NCBI RefSeq assembly: GCF_001663815.1
Contig: NZ_CP016027.1
Span: 248,001-312,000 of the forward strand
Direction: 5' to 3'
DNA length: 64,000 bases
Source of the DNA: Halothiobacillus diazotrophicus
GTDB taxonomy: Bacteria; Pseudomonadota; Gammaproteobacteria; Halothiobacillales; Halothiobacillaceae
The notes beneath the pieces are model-generated. The model worked only from the letters and a program-made list of their open reading frames with translations, ran no database searches and was not told the DNA's origin. Each line of letters starts with the position of its first letter. Position 1 is the first letter of the stretch. Shown here in pieces: positions 17,261-26,578 of this stretch. The position numbers were made by a program, and so were the translations under genes.

Positions 17261-19465
17261 TTATATTTCCATCTTATCGAGTTCATGGATCAGTTTTTCG
17301 CGTGCGCGGTTGAATTGCGCATTGTCGAATACCGGGTGGCTGCGGCTTTCGATGATATCTCTGAATACCTGTGCTAGCGGGAGGAAGAGGGTCAGTTCGC
17401 CATTGCGATTGGAGAAGTTGACGACGCCGAGTTCGTAGTTGATCGAGCTGACCTTGAGCCGTCGCAGGGCGGCCCCCTCGGTCGTGAATATCTGGAACCA
17501 TTCGTCGCTGAGTACATGATGGTTGAAAAAGTCGATGACGGCCGGCCGTTTCACTGCCGAATGGTATTTGGCATCCAGCGAGTCGGTCGTTGATGCGTCC
17601 GGTTCGTTCTCGTCCTCTGCTTCGATGGCGTCGTGCCTCTCGTTTGATGACCGGGGTTCGACGGTCTCTTCCTGAATCGCCGAGGCTTTTTCCGGGGGTG
17701 CATCATGCGATTCGTCCCTGAGTTCGGTGGCTTCCTGACCGAGCTCGTTGCGCGCCGTGATCGTTGACGATGAATCTGCCTGGGGAGGTAGGCCGGCTTC
17801 GGGGATCGCTTTCCGGTCCGTTGCCTGTGCAGCGACTGCCTCCGGTTCGGGTTCGTCCGGAATGGCGTTGATCGCCGCCTCGAGATGCCGCCGGTAGTTC
17901 TCGATGGCGGGAATGCTGTTCCCTTTGCTTTCGAGCTGGAAACGCTTGTTCTGACTGTGTCGCAACAGTTCCTTGATATGACTGTCCAGTTCGATCAACG
18001 ATTTGGGGCTATCCGGCAGGCACTTTTCCAGGCGGATGACCCGGTCCAGTACCGAGTTCGCTTCATGCCATTCGTCGCATTGACGTCCATGGGTCATCAG
18101 GATTTGAACCATGAACGGCGCCCATATTTCCTCGATAAACGCCTGAGCGGGCGGATTCATGACGGTGTCCTGAGCCTTTTCGCGGATGATGGCAGCGATC
18201 CGGTTGCGACAACGCGCCAATACTTCGGGGTGACGGTTTTGAATCGCATTGAGGGCGAGTTCGTCGTTTTTGGCGGCGCGTCCGTCGATACGATAGAGCG
18301 CGCGCAATGCTTGGGCGAACGAGAAATTCAGATTGGTGGCATCGGTAATGATCTCGCCGACGAGCTTTTCGATCTGGCTGATTTTGTCGATATCGAGACT
18401 GGGGTCAGATCCAATGACGGCCAACTCGTTGATGGTCGTGCGCGCGGGGTTGTTGATCTGACTGAAAAAATTGGGGTCGTCAAAGGCCGTATACAAAAGG
18501 ACGGTCTGCAGCAGGTGGATCTGCTTCTTGATGACCGGGTTAATCTGGGGATCATTAATGATATCGGCGATGACCGCGCCCACCAGACGCAGTATCTCCT
18601 TGTCCTTGCTGGCAATGGCAGGTTTGACGGTCGCATTCTTATGCTGTTTGTCGATCTCGGCCGCAAGAGCGTCCGTGAAGTCGTCTGGCTGGATGTCCGA
18701 TGCCTTGCGGAGAATGAGTTTCTTGCGCTTGAGCAGATCCTGAAGAATCTCGAGCGGTACGACGTGGTTTTCAACGGCAGTGCCTGTTTCCAAGCCCATG
18801 AGCGCGTGTTCACGGTCGAAGAGATCGTTGAACAGGCTGTCGATGGCACTGAGTTCGGTTTCGCGAACGGATTTGATCTGAGGAAGCACGCCGAGTTGGA
18901 CGAGATGATCGTTCATCAGCATGTACATCGGTTCGAGCTTGATCAGTACCTGGTTGCCCAGTACCCGGATGATGTCCTTCTTGAGCGGTTTCTTGAAGTG
19001 CTTGAGATTGATCAGAAAGGCCGTGACGATACCGGGCAGCGTGAGGTACTGATCACCGATGATGGTTGGATAGGACTGGCTCAGCAGCTTGATTCGGGAC
19101 TCGTATTGAGCATGCTCCATCCCGTAGCGGGCCTTGGCATGGGCGACCATGTCCTCGATAAGCAGACTGAGCGTCCGATCGTGGATCAGGTCCACCCAGG
19201 TCTTGGGAATGCGTTCACCGAGGTCATTGCGGGAGACCGTCGCGAAGAAATCGTCCTCAAAGGGCTGGAGGTGCGTTTTCAGGGATTCGATCAGCTCGAA
19301 GAACTCTGCCTTGTCTTCCTGGTGGATCGTGTGCTCCGCCCGGGAAAATAGCTTTTTCTCGATATCGTTGAACAGGCTTTTGAACGCACTCGACAACGCA
19401 GCATGGGCGAGATTGCCGAGGTCGTCTCGGATTTGTTCCGCGTTGACGTTTATCCGGTTCATCAT
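17261..19465 (-). CDS. DUF1631 family protein
   Basis: A 734-aa protein that matches the DUF1631 family as I know it, whose molecular function is not established. It is largely helical and hydrophilic with no membrane segment. The N-terminal part (about 1-480) carries conserved blocks such as FNDIEKKLFSRAEHTIHQEDKAEFFELIESL and FIEEIWAPFMVQILMTHG. A Glu/Ser/Ala-rich low-complexity linker (about 530-620) follows. A C-terminal region (about 640-734, DEWFQIFTTEGAALRRLKVSSI) looks like a small beta domain. It starts 4 bases after the glgA stop with a GAAGGGA ribosome-binding site inside glgA, and the PilZ gene follows at 4 bases. Confidence 0.85.
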   Translation of the reverse strand: MMNRINVNAEQIRDDLGNLAHAALSSAFKSLFNDIEKKLFSRAEHTIHQEDKAEFFELIESLKTHLQPFEDDFFATVSRNDLGERIPKTWVDLIHDRTLSLLIEDMVAHAKARYGMEHAQYESRIKLLSQSYPTIIGDQYLTLPGIVTAFLINLKHFKKPLKKDIIRVLGNQVLIKLEPMYMLMNDHLVQLGVLPQIKSVRETELSAIDSLFNDLFDREHALMGLETGTAVENHVVPLEILQDLLKRKKLILRKASDIQPDDFTDALAAEIDKQHKNATVKPAIASKDKEILRLVGAVIADIINDPQINPVIKKQIHLLQTVLLYTAFDDPNFFSQINNPARTTINELAVIGSDPSLDIDKISQIEKLVGEIITDATNLNFSFAQALRALYRIDGRAAKNDELALNAIQNRHPEVLARCRNRIAAIIREKAQDTVMNPPAQAFIEEIWAPFMVQILMTHGRQCDEWHEANSVLDRVIRLEKCLPDSPKSLIELDSHIKELLRHSQNKRFQLESKGNSIPAIENYRRHLEAAINAIPDEPEPEAVAAQATDRKAIPEAGLPPQADSSSTITARNELGQEATELRDESHDAPPEKASAIQEETVEPRSSNERHDAIEAEDENEPDASTTDSLDAKYHSAVKRPAVIDFFNHHVLSDEWFQIFTTEGAALRRLKVSSINYELGVVNFSNRNGELTLFLPLAQVFRDIIESRSHPVFDNAQFNRAREKLIHELDKMEI

Positions 19466-19469
19466 CTGT

Positions 19470-20909
19470 TTATCCCTTCAAGATCTCCGCGTAGATATCC
19501 CCATAGGCCTGTGCGCTCACAATCCAATCGTGATTTTCCGACATGCCCTGTTTCTGGATTTCCGTGAAAATGTCCTTGTTTTCGTAGATCGAAATGAAGT
19601 AGTCGAGTGCCCACTTGATGGCGTTGATATCGAGATAATCGATCACGATGCCTGTTGCGGTATGGTCCTCGATGCTGTTGGGGTGTACGTGCTTGACCGT
19701 GTCCGCCAGGCCGCCGACCCGATGCACGATGGGCAGCGCGCCGTACCGCAGGCTGTAGAGCTGGTTCAGGCCGCAGGGCTCGAAGCGGCTGGGCATGGCA
19801 AAGGCATCCGCAGCCGCCTCGAGCCGGTGTGCCAGTCGTTCGTCGTATCCGATGTGGACGGCCACCTGCTCCGGGCGCTTGTGCGCAATGGATTGGAGCG
19901 CATTCTCGAAACGCTTTTCTCCGGTACCGAGGATGGCGAACTGTACCCGGCGGTCGCCCAGTTCCTTGATGGCCTGGATCAGGAGATCGATGCCTTTCTG
20001 TTCGACGAGTCGGCCGATATGGACGACCAGAGGGATCGTTCCATCCACGGGAAGCCCAAGTGCCGCCTGCAGTTCGGTCTTGTTGACGACCTTGTCCTGG
20101 AGGCTGTCCAGCGAGTAATTCTTGTGGATGAACGGGTCGGTCTCCGGGTTCCAGTCATCGCCGATGCCATTGAGAATGCCGCGGACCCGATCTTTCTTGT
20201 GGCTGAGCAGACCGTCCAGCCCATAACCGAAGGCCGGTGTCTGGATTTCTTCCGCATAAGTCGGGCTGACCGTGGTGATGAAGTCGGAAAACACGACGCC
20301 GCCCTTGAGGAACGACATGTTCCCCCAGTACTCGAGCGCTTCCGGCTTCCAGAGCGACCAGGGCAGGCCGAGGCGTTCGAACGTATTGCGGTCGTAGACC
20401 CCTTGATAAGCCAGATTGTGGATGGTGAACACGGTTTTCGGCGATGGGCTTTCGGAAAGCAACGCCGGGATGAGCCCCGTTTGCCAGTCGTTGCAGTGGA
20501 TGACGTCCGGCACCCAGCCATCGTCCAGGGGGTTGGTTGCCAGGGAAACCACGGCCCGGCAAAAGAGGGCGAATCGCTCCGGGTTGTCGTGCCAGGGGTT
20601 GCCGTCCGGTCCCATATAGGGGTTGCCCTGACGGGCTGAAAATACCGGATGATCGATGAGGTACACGGGCACATCGCTATCCGGCAGGCAGGTCTGGGCA
20701 ACGTCGATGGGCTGACCGAGGACTGTCAGTGCACCGACCTTCTCGGTGGGGTTGGCGTCAGCGATGTTCAGGCTGGCGTAACGTGGGGTGATCACCCGCA
20801 CGTCGACCCCCAGTTGGGCGAGTGCCTTGGGCAAGGCTCCGGAGACGTCCGCCAATCCACCTGTCTTGATCAGGGGGTATATCTCGCTGGTCGCAAACAA
20901 TATTTTCAT
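19470..20909 (-). CDS. glgA: Glycogen synthase (ADP-glucose) GlgA
   Basis: GT5 transferase that extends alpha-1,4-glucan from ADP-glucose. The ATG at 20909 (MKILFATSEIYPLIKTGGLADV) is preferred because the upstream extension lacks similarity and AGGAA lies about 9 bases upstream. The product is 479 aa, the usual length. The ADP-glucose site KTGGLADVSGALP, the central PDVIHCNDWQTGL and the C-terminal PSRFEPCGLNQLYSLRYG with its catalytic Glu are all present. It lies 20 bases after glgB and 4 bases before the DUF1631 gene. Confidence 0.98.
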   Translation of the reverse strand: MKILFATSEIYPLIKTGGLADVSGALPKALAQLGVDVRVITPRYASLNIADANPTEKVGALTVLGQPIDVAQTCLPDSDVPVYLIDHPVFSARQGNPYMGPDGNPWHDNPERFALFCRAVVSLATNPLDDGWVPDVIHCNDWQTGLIPALLSESPSPKTVFTIHNLAYQGVYDRNTFERLGLPWSLWKPEALEYWGNMSFLKGGVVFSDFITTVSPTYAEEIQTPAFGYGLDGLLSHKKDRVRGILNGIGDDWNPETDPFIHKNYSLDSLQDKVVNKTELQAALGLPVDGTIPLVVHIGRLVEQKGIDLLIQAIKELGDRRVQFAILGTGEKRFENALQSIAHKRPEQVAVHIGYDERLAHRLEAAADAFAMPSRFEPCGLNQLYSLRYGALPIVHRVGGLADTVKHVHPNSIEDHTATGIVIDYLDINAIKWALDYFISIYENKDIFTEIQKQGMSENHDWIVSAQAYGDIYAEILKG

Positions 20910-20929
20910 GGACGTGTTCCTGATCGGCC

Positions 20930-23095
20930 TCACCTGATCTTGATGATAATCGCGCTGAGCGCGGGGAGATTGATATCGATGCTGCTTGCTTTCCCGTGCG
21001 AGGGTATCTGGTTGTTGTGCCTCAATGCAATGTCGTGACCGCTCCCGCCGAAAGTTTCGTCATCCGTGTTGACGATCAGTTCCATGCGGCTGGCCATGGG
21101 GATGCCGATCCGATAGTCCTGGCGGACGACGGGGGTGAAGTTGAGGATGGTGAGGAGGGTGCTTTCCTCGCTGTGCCTCAAGTAGCTGATGATCGAGTTC
21201 TGCCGGTCGTTGCAGTCGTTCCACTCGAAGCCGCTTCCCTCGAAGTCCCGCTCGTGGAGGGCGCTTTCGTTCCGGTAGCAATGGCTGAGGGTCGTGGTCA
21301 GACGATCAATGCCCTGATGGAAGGCATACTGACAGACCCACCAGTCCAGGGGGCGTTCGTGGCTCCATTCGTTGCCCTGACCGAATTCGTTCCCCATGAA
21401 CAGGAGCTTCTTTCCGGGATAGGTGTACTGATAGGCGAGGAGGAGGCGAAGGTTGGCGAATCGCTGCCACTCGTCCCCCGGCATCTTGTTCAGCAGGGAG
21501 CCCTTGCCGTGCACGACCTCGTCATGCGACAAGGGCAGGATGAAGTTTTCCGTGAAGCAGTACAGCAGGCCGAACGTGAGATTGTTATGGTGGTACTGCC
21601 GGTTGATCGGGTCTTCCTGAAAGTACCGCAGCGTATCGTTCATCCAGCCCATGTTCCACTTCAGGGAGAACCCGAGTCCGCCCACTTCGGGGGGGCGGGA
21701 TACCAGGGGCCATGCCGTCGATTCCTCTGCCATGACGAGGGCGCCGGGATTGCGCGACTGGGTGACGTGGTTGAGTTGACGCAGAAAGTCGATGGCCTCC
21801 AGGTTCTCGCGGCCGCCATAGGCGTTCGGTAGCCAGTCCCCGTGGTTGCGTGAATAGTCGAGGTAGAGCATGGAGGCGACGGCATCGACGCGAAGTCCAT
21901 CCAGATGCATTTCCTCGATCCAGTACAGGGCAGAGGCGATCAGGAAGTTTCGGACCTCATTGCGCCCGTAGTTGAAGATCAGGGTGCCCCAGTCGCGGTG
22001 TTCCCCGCGGCGGGGATCCTCATGCTCGTACAGGGCCGTGCCATCGAATTTGGCCAGCGCGAATTCGTCGCGGGGAAAGTGGGCGGGAACCCAGTCCAGA
22101 ATGATGCCGATCCCGGCTTCATGGGCACGATTCACGAAATAGCGGAATTCATCCGGGGTGCCGAAGCGGGATGTGGGGGCGAAATAGCCAGTCGTCTGGT
22201 AACCCCAGGAGCCGTCGAAGGGGTGTTCGGTGATCGGGAGCAGTTCGATATGGGTGAATCCCCGTTCCTGGACGTAGGGAATCAACTGGTCAGCGGCTTC
22301 GGTGTAGGAGAGAAAGCGGCCTTCCTGCATGCGCCAGGAGCCCAGATGAACTTCATAGATGTTCATGGGTGCCGTGAACCAGTTTCGATGGGTGCGTGCT
22401 GACAACCAGGCTTCGTCGGTCCACGGGAACGCGCTGGGCGGCGTGACTTTGGCCGCAGTTTTCGGACGGTGCTCGAAGTGGCGCCCCATCGGGTCGGTTC
22501 GTACGGAAATCGAGCCGTTGGCGCGGTTGCGGATCTCGAACTTGTATAGATCCTCGCCCTTCAGGCCCGGGATGAACAGTTCCCAGACGCCGCTGCTGCC
22601 CCGTACGCGCATGGGGTGGCGCCGGCCATCCCAGTTGTTGAAGTCGCCGACCACGCTCACGCGTTCGGCGTTGGGCGCCCAGACGGCAAAACGAACGCCA
22701 TCGATCTGGTCGATCGTCGCCGGGTGCGCGCCCATCATTTTCCAGAGTTCGTAATGCTTGCCCTCGCCGAACAGGTAAAGATCCATGTCGCCCAGCGTTG
22801 GCGCGAAGCTATAGGGATCGACGATCTCGTAGGTGGCGCCGGACCGAGGTTCGATGCGCAGGGTGGGGTGATCCGGCAAGCCATCCAGCGGGAACTCGCC
22901 GTGAAACACCCCAGGGAACCGAACATCGGGGCTTAGCGGCGTCGCTTGGCCATCGGCCATCAGAAGCCAGACCTGCCGGGCTTGTGGCTGAAACGTGTGA
23001 AAACGTCCCTGTTTCTGGCTGATGGGATGTCGGCCCAGGAGGGCGAAGGGGTCGTGAAGTCTCGCTTCGAGAAGGGCTTGCAGGTCGAGGGTCAT
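20930..23095 (-). CDS. glgB: 1,4-alpha-glucan branching enzyme GlgB
   Basis: GH13 enzyme that introduces alpha-1,6 branches into glycogen. The 721-aa protein has an N1 domain ([13 protein letters not shown]), a CBM48-type domain ([24 protein letters not shown]) and the catalytic barrel. Region II is [19 protein letters not shown] with the nucleophile Asp, and [12 protein letters not shown] carries the acid/base Glu. Near the end of the barrel region, [15 protein letters not shown] is also present. It is first in glgB-glgA-DUF1631-PilZ and divergent from glgC. AGGAAG precedes the ATG. Confidence 0.98.
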   Translation of the reverse strand: MTLDLQALLEARLHDPFALLGRHPISQKQGRFHTFQPQARQVWLLMADGQATPLSPDVRFPGVFHGEFPLDGLPDHPTLRIEPRSGATYEIVDPYSFAPTLGDMDLYLFGEGKHYELWKMMGAHPATIDQIDGVRFAVWAPNAERVSVVGDFNNWDGRRHPMRVRGSSGVWELFIPGLKGEDLYKFEIRNRANGSISVRTDPMGRHFEHRPKTAAKVTPPSAFPWTDEAWLSARTHRNWFTAPMNIYEVHLGSWRMQEGRFLSYTEAADQLIPYVQERGFTHIELLPITEHPFDGSWGYQTTGYFAPTSRFGTPDEFRYFVNRAHEAGIGIILDWVPAHFPRDEFALAKFDGTALYEHEDPRRGEHRDWGTLIFNYGRNEVRNFLIASALYWIEEMHLDGLRVDAVASMLYLDYSRNHGDWLPNAYGGRENLEAIDFLRQLNHVTQSRNPGALVMAEESTAWPLVSRPPEVGGLGFSLKWNMGWMNDTLRYFQEDPINRQYHHNNLTFGLLYCFTENFILPLSHDEVVHGKGSLLNKMPGDEWQRFANLRLLLAYQYTYPGKKLLFMGNEFGQGNEWSHERPLDWWVCQYAFHQGIDRLTTTLSHCYRNESALHERDFEGSGFEWNDCNDRQNSIISYLRHSEESTLLTILNFTPVVRQDYRIGIPMASRMELIVNTDDETFGGSGHDIALRHNNQIPSHGKASSIDINLPALSAIIIKIR

Positions 23096-23136
23096 CAGCG
23101 GGCTTCCTAGAATTCAGAGACAAGTCGTCATTTTTC

Positions 23137-23164
23137 AATATATCGGATCATTATCACCCATCAA
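23137..23164 (-). promoter_or_regulatory. Predicted sigma70 promoter of glgB
   Basis: On the minus strand TTGATG (23164-23159), a 16-base spacer and TATATT (23142-23137) form a good match. Transcription would start near 23130, about 35 bases before the glgB ATG. The -35 box overlaps the first copy of the 13-bp repeat. Confidence 0.55.
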
Positions 23165-23174
23165 GCAGCTTTGC
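23162..23174. repeat. 13-bp direct repeat, copy 1
   Basis: CAAGCAGCTTTGC, exactly repeated 118 bases to the right at 23280-23292. It is partly palindromic (GCAAGC/GCTTTGC type arms) and overlaps the glgB -35 box, so it is a candidate operator. Confidence 0.55.
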
Positions 23175-23279
23175 CGAACATGAGATTTCGGCCACATTCA
23201 CAATCGACATGTTGGCGGTGTTTTCGACTTTTCGGGCTGGAATGTGTGCGTGGGGTCGATTTCACCAGATGACAGACCG

Positions 23280-23292
23280 CAAGCAGCTTTGC
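23280..23292. repeat. 13-bp direct repeat, copy 2
   Basis: Second exact copy of CAAGCAGCTTTGC, in the middle of the glgB-glgC intergenic region. The 118-base spacing is about 11 helical turns, which would allow looping if a protein binds both. Confidence 0.55.
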
Positions 23293-23337
23293 ATGCTTCG
23301 TTGTGCCCCATTGCTGATCTATTCTGGGGGTATGGAT

Positions 23338-23356
23338 ATTCATTTTGTAAACGAAT
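23338..23356. repeat. 19-bp AT-rich imperfect inverted repeat
   Basis: ATTCATTTTGTAAACGAAT reads as arms ATTC-TTT and AAA-GAAT around a short centre, with one mismatched pair outside the centre. A regulator-binding site is possible; no ribosomal or terminator role is evident. Confidence 0.35.
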
Positions 23357-23506
23357 AGTTTAGACGGCTTTTCATAAAATAGAACCAAGGGCCTCATGCT
23401 TTTTTTATGATGATGAATCCTGACGCTTTACCCTGTCTTATGTCACGCCAAATTCATGAAAAATGGCGATCCTTGATGTGGTGAATATCCGGCCTAACAT
23501 CTTTTC

Positions 23507-23536
23507 TTGACGCCGCCAAGGCTAGGGGACGATTAT
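23507..23536 (+). promoter_or_regulatory. Candidate promoter of glgC
   Basis: TTGACG (23507-23512) is a good -35 box. GATTAT (23531-23536) after 18 bases is a moderate -10. Transcription would start near 23543, leaving a leader of about 60 bases before the glgC ATG at 23603. Confidence 0.35.
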
Positions 23537-23602
23537 GCAAGTGGCGGGTGTTCCTTCTTGCCCGGTTGTGTAAAGCACGTACTGTTATTATGGGAAATAG
23601 AT

Positions 23603-24874
23603 ATGCGCATTGATAGCCCCAAGCGGTTGGTTAGTCGAATTACACGCGATACGTTGGCGCTCGTCCTTTCCGGAGGGCGGGGCTCTCGGTTGAAGCAACT
23701 GACCGACTGGCGCGCGAAGCCGGCCGTACCGTTTGGCGGTAAATTCCGCATCATCGACTTCCCCCTGTCGAATTGCGTGAATTCGGGTATCCGCCGCGTC
23801 GCCGTTCTGACCCAGTACAAGGCGCATTCGCTGATCAAGCATATCCAGTTGGCCTGGGGTGCCAACCACATGGCGCGGGACGAGTTTGTCGAGCTGCTGC
23901 CGGCGCAGCAGCGGATCAATGAGAAATCCTGGTATAGCGGTACTGCCGATGCCGTTTATCAAAATATCGATATTTTGCGGACGCATAATGCCGAATATAT
24001 TCTGATATTAGCGGGCGATCATATTTATAAAATGGATTATGGTCCCATGATTGCCTACCATGTGGAAAATGATGCGGATTTAACCATTGGCTGTATAGAA
24101 GTCCCTGTCGAGGACGCCAGTGCATTCGGTGTCATGGGTATCGATTCCCGTGGTCGTGTAAATATGTTTGTCGAAAAGCCGGAAAATCCACCGCGAATGC
24201 CCAATTCGGAGAATTATTCTCTGGCCTCGATGGGGATTTATGTTTTCAACACGAAATTCCTGTTCGAACAACTGATTCGCGATGCGGATGATCCGACGTC
24301 GGATCACGATTTCGGTAAAAACATCATTCCGCGTGTGATCAAGAACTATCAGGTTTTTGCCTATCCGTTCCGGGAAATGCAGTCCGGAAATCAGGCGTAT
24401 TGGCGCGATGTCGGTACGATCGACTCCTATTGGGCGGCAAACCTCGAGTTGATCGGCGTGACGCCCGATCTCAACCTCTACGATACGGAGTGGCCGATTT
24501 GGACGCATCAGCAACAGTTACCCCCTGCGAAGTTCGTTTTTGATGAAGAGGGCCGCCGAGGCATGGCCGTGGATTCCATGGTTTCCGGTGGCTGCATTAT
24601 CTCCGGTGCCGTCGTTCGACATTCTCTCCTGTTTTCGAATGTGGTGGTCCGCGAACAGGCCTCGGTGACCGATTCGGTGATTTTGCCCAATGTCGTCATT
24701 GGCGAGCGTGCAAAAATACAGAAGGCAGTTATCGACAAAGGCTGCATCATCCCCGAAGATATGGAAATCGGGTTCGATCCGGTCGCAGACAAGGCGCGGT
24801 TCGAGGTCAGCCCGAATGGGGTCGTGCTCGTCACGCCGGACATGATTGGGCAACAATTGCACATGGTGCGGTGA
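23603..24874 (+). CDS. glgC: Glucose-1-phosphate adenylyltransferase GlgC
   Basis: Makes ADP-glucose from glucose 1-phosphate and ATP, the committed step of bacterial glycogen synthesis. The ATG at 23603 gives a 423-aa protein beginning MRIDSPKRLVSRITRDT, the normal length. The nucleotide loop LSGGRGSRLKQLTDWRAKPA and the activator-site region near the N-terminus are present, and the C-terminal left-handed helix repeats run from about residue 315. Bases 23950-24240 are unusually AT-rich for this genome, with codons such as ATA, TTA and TAT, although the protein stays normal. The GH57 gene starts at the very next base. Confidence 0.98.
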   Translation: MRIDSPKRLVSRITRDTLALVLSGGRGSRLKQLTDWRAKPAVPFGGKFRIIDFPLSNCVNSGIRRVAVLTQYKAHSLIKHIQLAWGANHMARDEFVELLPAQQRINEKSWYSGTADAVYQNIDILRTHNAEYILILAGDHIYKMDYGPMIAYHVENDADLTIGCIEVPVEDASAFGVMGIDSRGRVNMFVEKPENPPRMPNSENYSLASMGIYVFNTKFLFEQLIRDADDPTSDHDFGKNIIPRVIKNYQVFAYPFREMQSGNQAYWRDVGTIDSYWAANLELIGVTPDLNLYDTEWPIWTHQQQLPPAKFVFDEEGRRGMAVDSMVSGGCIISGAVVRHSLLFSNVVVREQASVTDSVILPNVVIGERAKIQKAVIDKGCIIPEDMEIGFDPVADKARFEVSPNGVVLVTPDMIGQQLHMVR

Positions 24875-26578
24875 ATGAAGCGTAAAAAATTACCTGTCGT
24901 TCTATGCTGGCACATGCACCAGCCCGAATACCGCGACCCTCGGGACAAGGTCTATCAGCAGCCGTGGACCTACCTGCATGCCATCAAGGATTATGTGGAC
25001 ATGGTGGCACATCTCGAGCGTTATCCGGATGCCTGTGCGGTCGTGAATTTCGTGCCGATCCTGCTCGAACAGCTGGATGACTATGCCAAGCAGGTTGATG
25101 CGTACTCGGTCAGCAAGGATATCGATCAGGTTCGCGATCCGATTCTGCAATCCCTGGTCCAGCCCTCCGCCCTTGTCGACCCGGCATTGCGCATGCGTGT
25201 CGTGCGTGCGCTCATGCGCGCGAATGAGTCACGTCTGATCCGGCGCTTCGAGCCGTTCAACGATTTGGTCGATCTGGCCCGTTCGATTTCCGCCACGACG
25301 ACGGATGGGCGCTATCTGAGTGATGCCTTCATCGGCGATCTCTCTGTCTGGTATCACCTGGCCTGGTTGGGTGAGACCGTGCGGCAGAACAATCAGCTGG
25401 TGCAACGGCTGATGACCAAGGCAACGAATTTCGACGAACAGGATCGCCTGCAGTTGTTTTTGCTGCTCGGTTCCCTGATTGCAAGCATTTTCCCGCGCTA
25501 TCGAACCCTGGCCGAGCAGGGACGTGTCGAATTGTCCATGACGCCCTATGCCCATCCGATCATGCCGTTACTGCTCGACATGCAGGCCGGCAAGCAGGCG
25601 AATCCGCATGACCCGCAGCCCCAGCATGTCGTCTATCCGGATGGTCCTGAGCGGGTTCAGTGGCATCTGGTGCACGGGCTGGAGGTCTTTCAGCGCTATT
25701 TCGGACTCCACCCCAGTGGTTGCTGGCCTTCGGAAGGGGCCATTTCCGAGCCGACCGTGCAGGCGCTGGCCGAGGCGGGCTTCAGTTGGTTGGCCAGTGG
25801 CGATCAGGTTCTGGCGAATTCGCGTGCCCGCCATGGTCATGTGGATAACAGCTGTCGGCACCGGGTCTGGCAGTTCGATCATCTCTCACCGGCTATTTTC
25901 TTCCGTGACGACGGATTATCCGATCTGATCGGTTTCGATTACCAGAACTGGCATGCCGACGATGCGGTGACAAACTTCATCAATCATCTCGAGAGTATCC
26001 ATGACGCCTGCGACAGCGAGGATGCGGTGGTCTCGATCATCCTGGATGGCGAAAACGCCTGGGAGTTCTATCCCGACAACGGGTTCTGGTTTCTTGATAC
26101 GTTGTACAAGCGGCTCAGCAATCACCCGAAGCTGTCGCTGACGACCTTTTCCGGTGTCGTCGGGCAAAGCCTCAAGCGGCGAAGTCTCCAGCATGTGGTC
26201 GCGGGGAGTTGGGTGCATGGCAACCTGGCCACCTGGATTGGCAGTGCCGCCAAGAATCGCGCATGGGACATGTTGGTGGATGCACGCATGGCCTTCAAGA
26301 AGGCGCAAGCGTCCGGGAAATGGAATAGCGAAACGCTGGCGGCCAACCTGCAGCAACTGGCCATCTGCGAAGGATCGGACTGGTTCTGGTGGTTTGGCGA
26401 CTATAACCCCGGGGATGCGGTGCGGGATTTCGATCAACTGTACCGGCTGCAATTGTCCCGCCTCTACGAGTTGATCGGCCAGCCGGCCCCACATAATCTT
26501 TCCGAACCGTTGTGTGTCGGCTCTCATGCACCCGATGCCAGTGTCGAGGCGGGTGGCGTGATGCGGCGAGGCCAATGA
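24875..26578 (+). CDS. Glycoside hydrolase family 57 protein (alpha-amylase/glucanotransferase type)
   Basis: A 567-aa cytoplasmic GH57 enzyme. It starts with the family motif LCWHMHQPEYR (about 10-20). The catalytic-region motif GCWPSEGAISEP (about 281-292) should supply the nucleophile Glu, and ILDGENAWEFYPDNG (about 388-402) carries conserved acids. GH57 members include amylases, branching enzymes and 4-alpha-glucanotransferases; sequence alone does not tell which. Because GlgB is already present, glycogen or maltodextrin breakdown is the more likely role. It directly abuts glgC and its stop overlaps malQ by 4 bp (ATGA), so the three form one operon. Confidence 0.9.
   Translation: MKRKKLPVVLCWHMHQPEYRDPRDKVYQQPWTYLHAIKDYVDMVAHLERYPDACAVVNFVPILLEQLDDYAKQVDAYSVSKDIDQVRDPILQSLVQPSALVDPALRMRVVRALMRANESRLIRRFEPFNDLVDLARSISATTTDGRYLSDAFIGDLSVWYHLAWLGETVRQNNQLVQRLMTKATNFDEQDRLQLFLLLGSLIASIFPRYRTLAEQGRVELSMTPYAHPIMPLLLDMQAGKQANPHDPQPQHVVYPDGPERVQWHLVHGLEVFQRYFGLHPSGCWPSEGAISEPTVQALAEAGFSWLASGDQVLANSRARHGHVDNSCRHRVWQFDHLSPAIFFRDDGLSDLIGFDYQNWHADDAVTNFINHLESIHDACDSEDAVVSIILDGENAWEFYPDNGFWFLDTLYKRLSNHPKLSLTTFSGVVGQSLKRRSLQHVVAGSWVHGNLATWIGSAAKNRAWDMLVDARMAFKKAQASGKWNSETLAANLQQLAICEGSDWFWWFGDYNPGDAVRDFDQLYRLQLSRLYELIGQPAPHNLSEPLCVGSHAPDASVEAGGVMRRGQ

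Larger units (their letters stand above)
23096..23602. other. AT-rich divergent control region between glgB and glgC
   Basis: This 507-base noncoding stretch is clearly more AT-rich than its surroundings. It contains a good minus-strand promoter for glgB, a weaker plus-strand candidate for glgC, an exact 13-bp direct repeat (23162-23174 and 23280-23292) and a 19-bp imperfect inverted repeat (23338-23356). No tRNA, small RNA or convincing small ORF is recognised. The size and repeats suggest co-regulation of the two glycogen transcripts. Confidence 0.6.

Noticed and set aside
17885-19351. 488-codon open frame on the plus strand opposite the DUF1631 gene
   Set aside because: The minus-strand frame fits an operon with 4-base gaps and a ribosome-binding site. 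The plus-strand frame is isolated and has no recognisable character.
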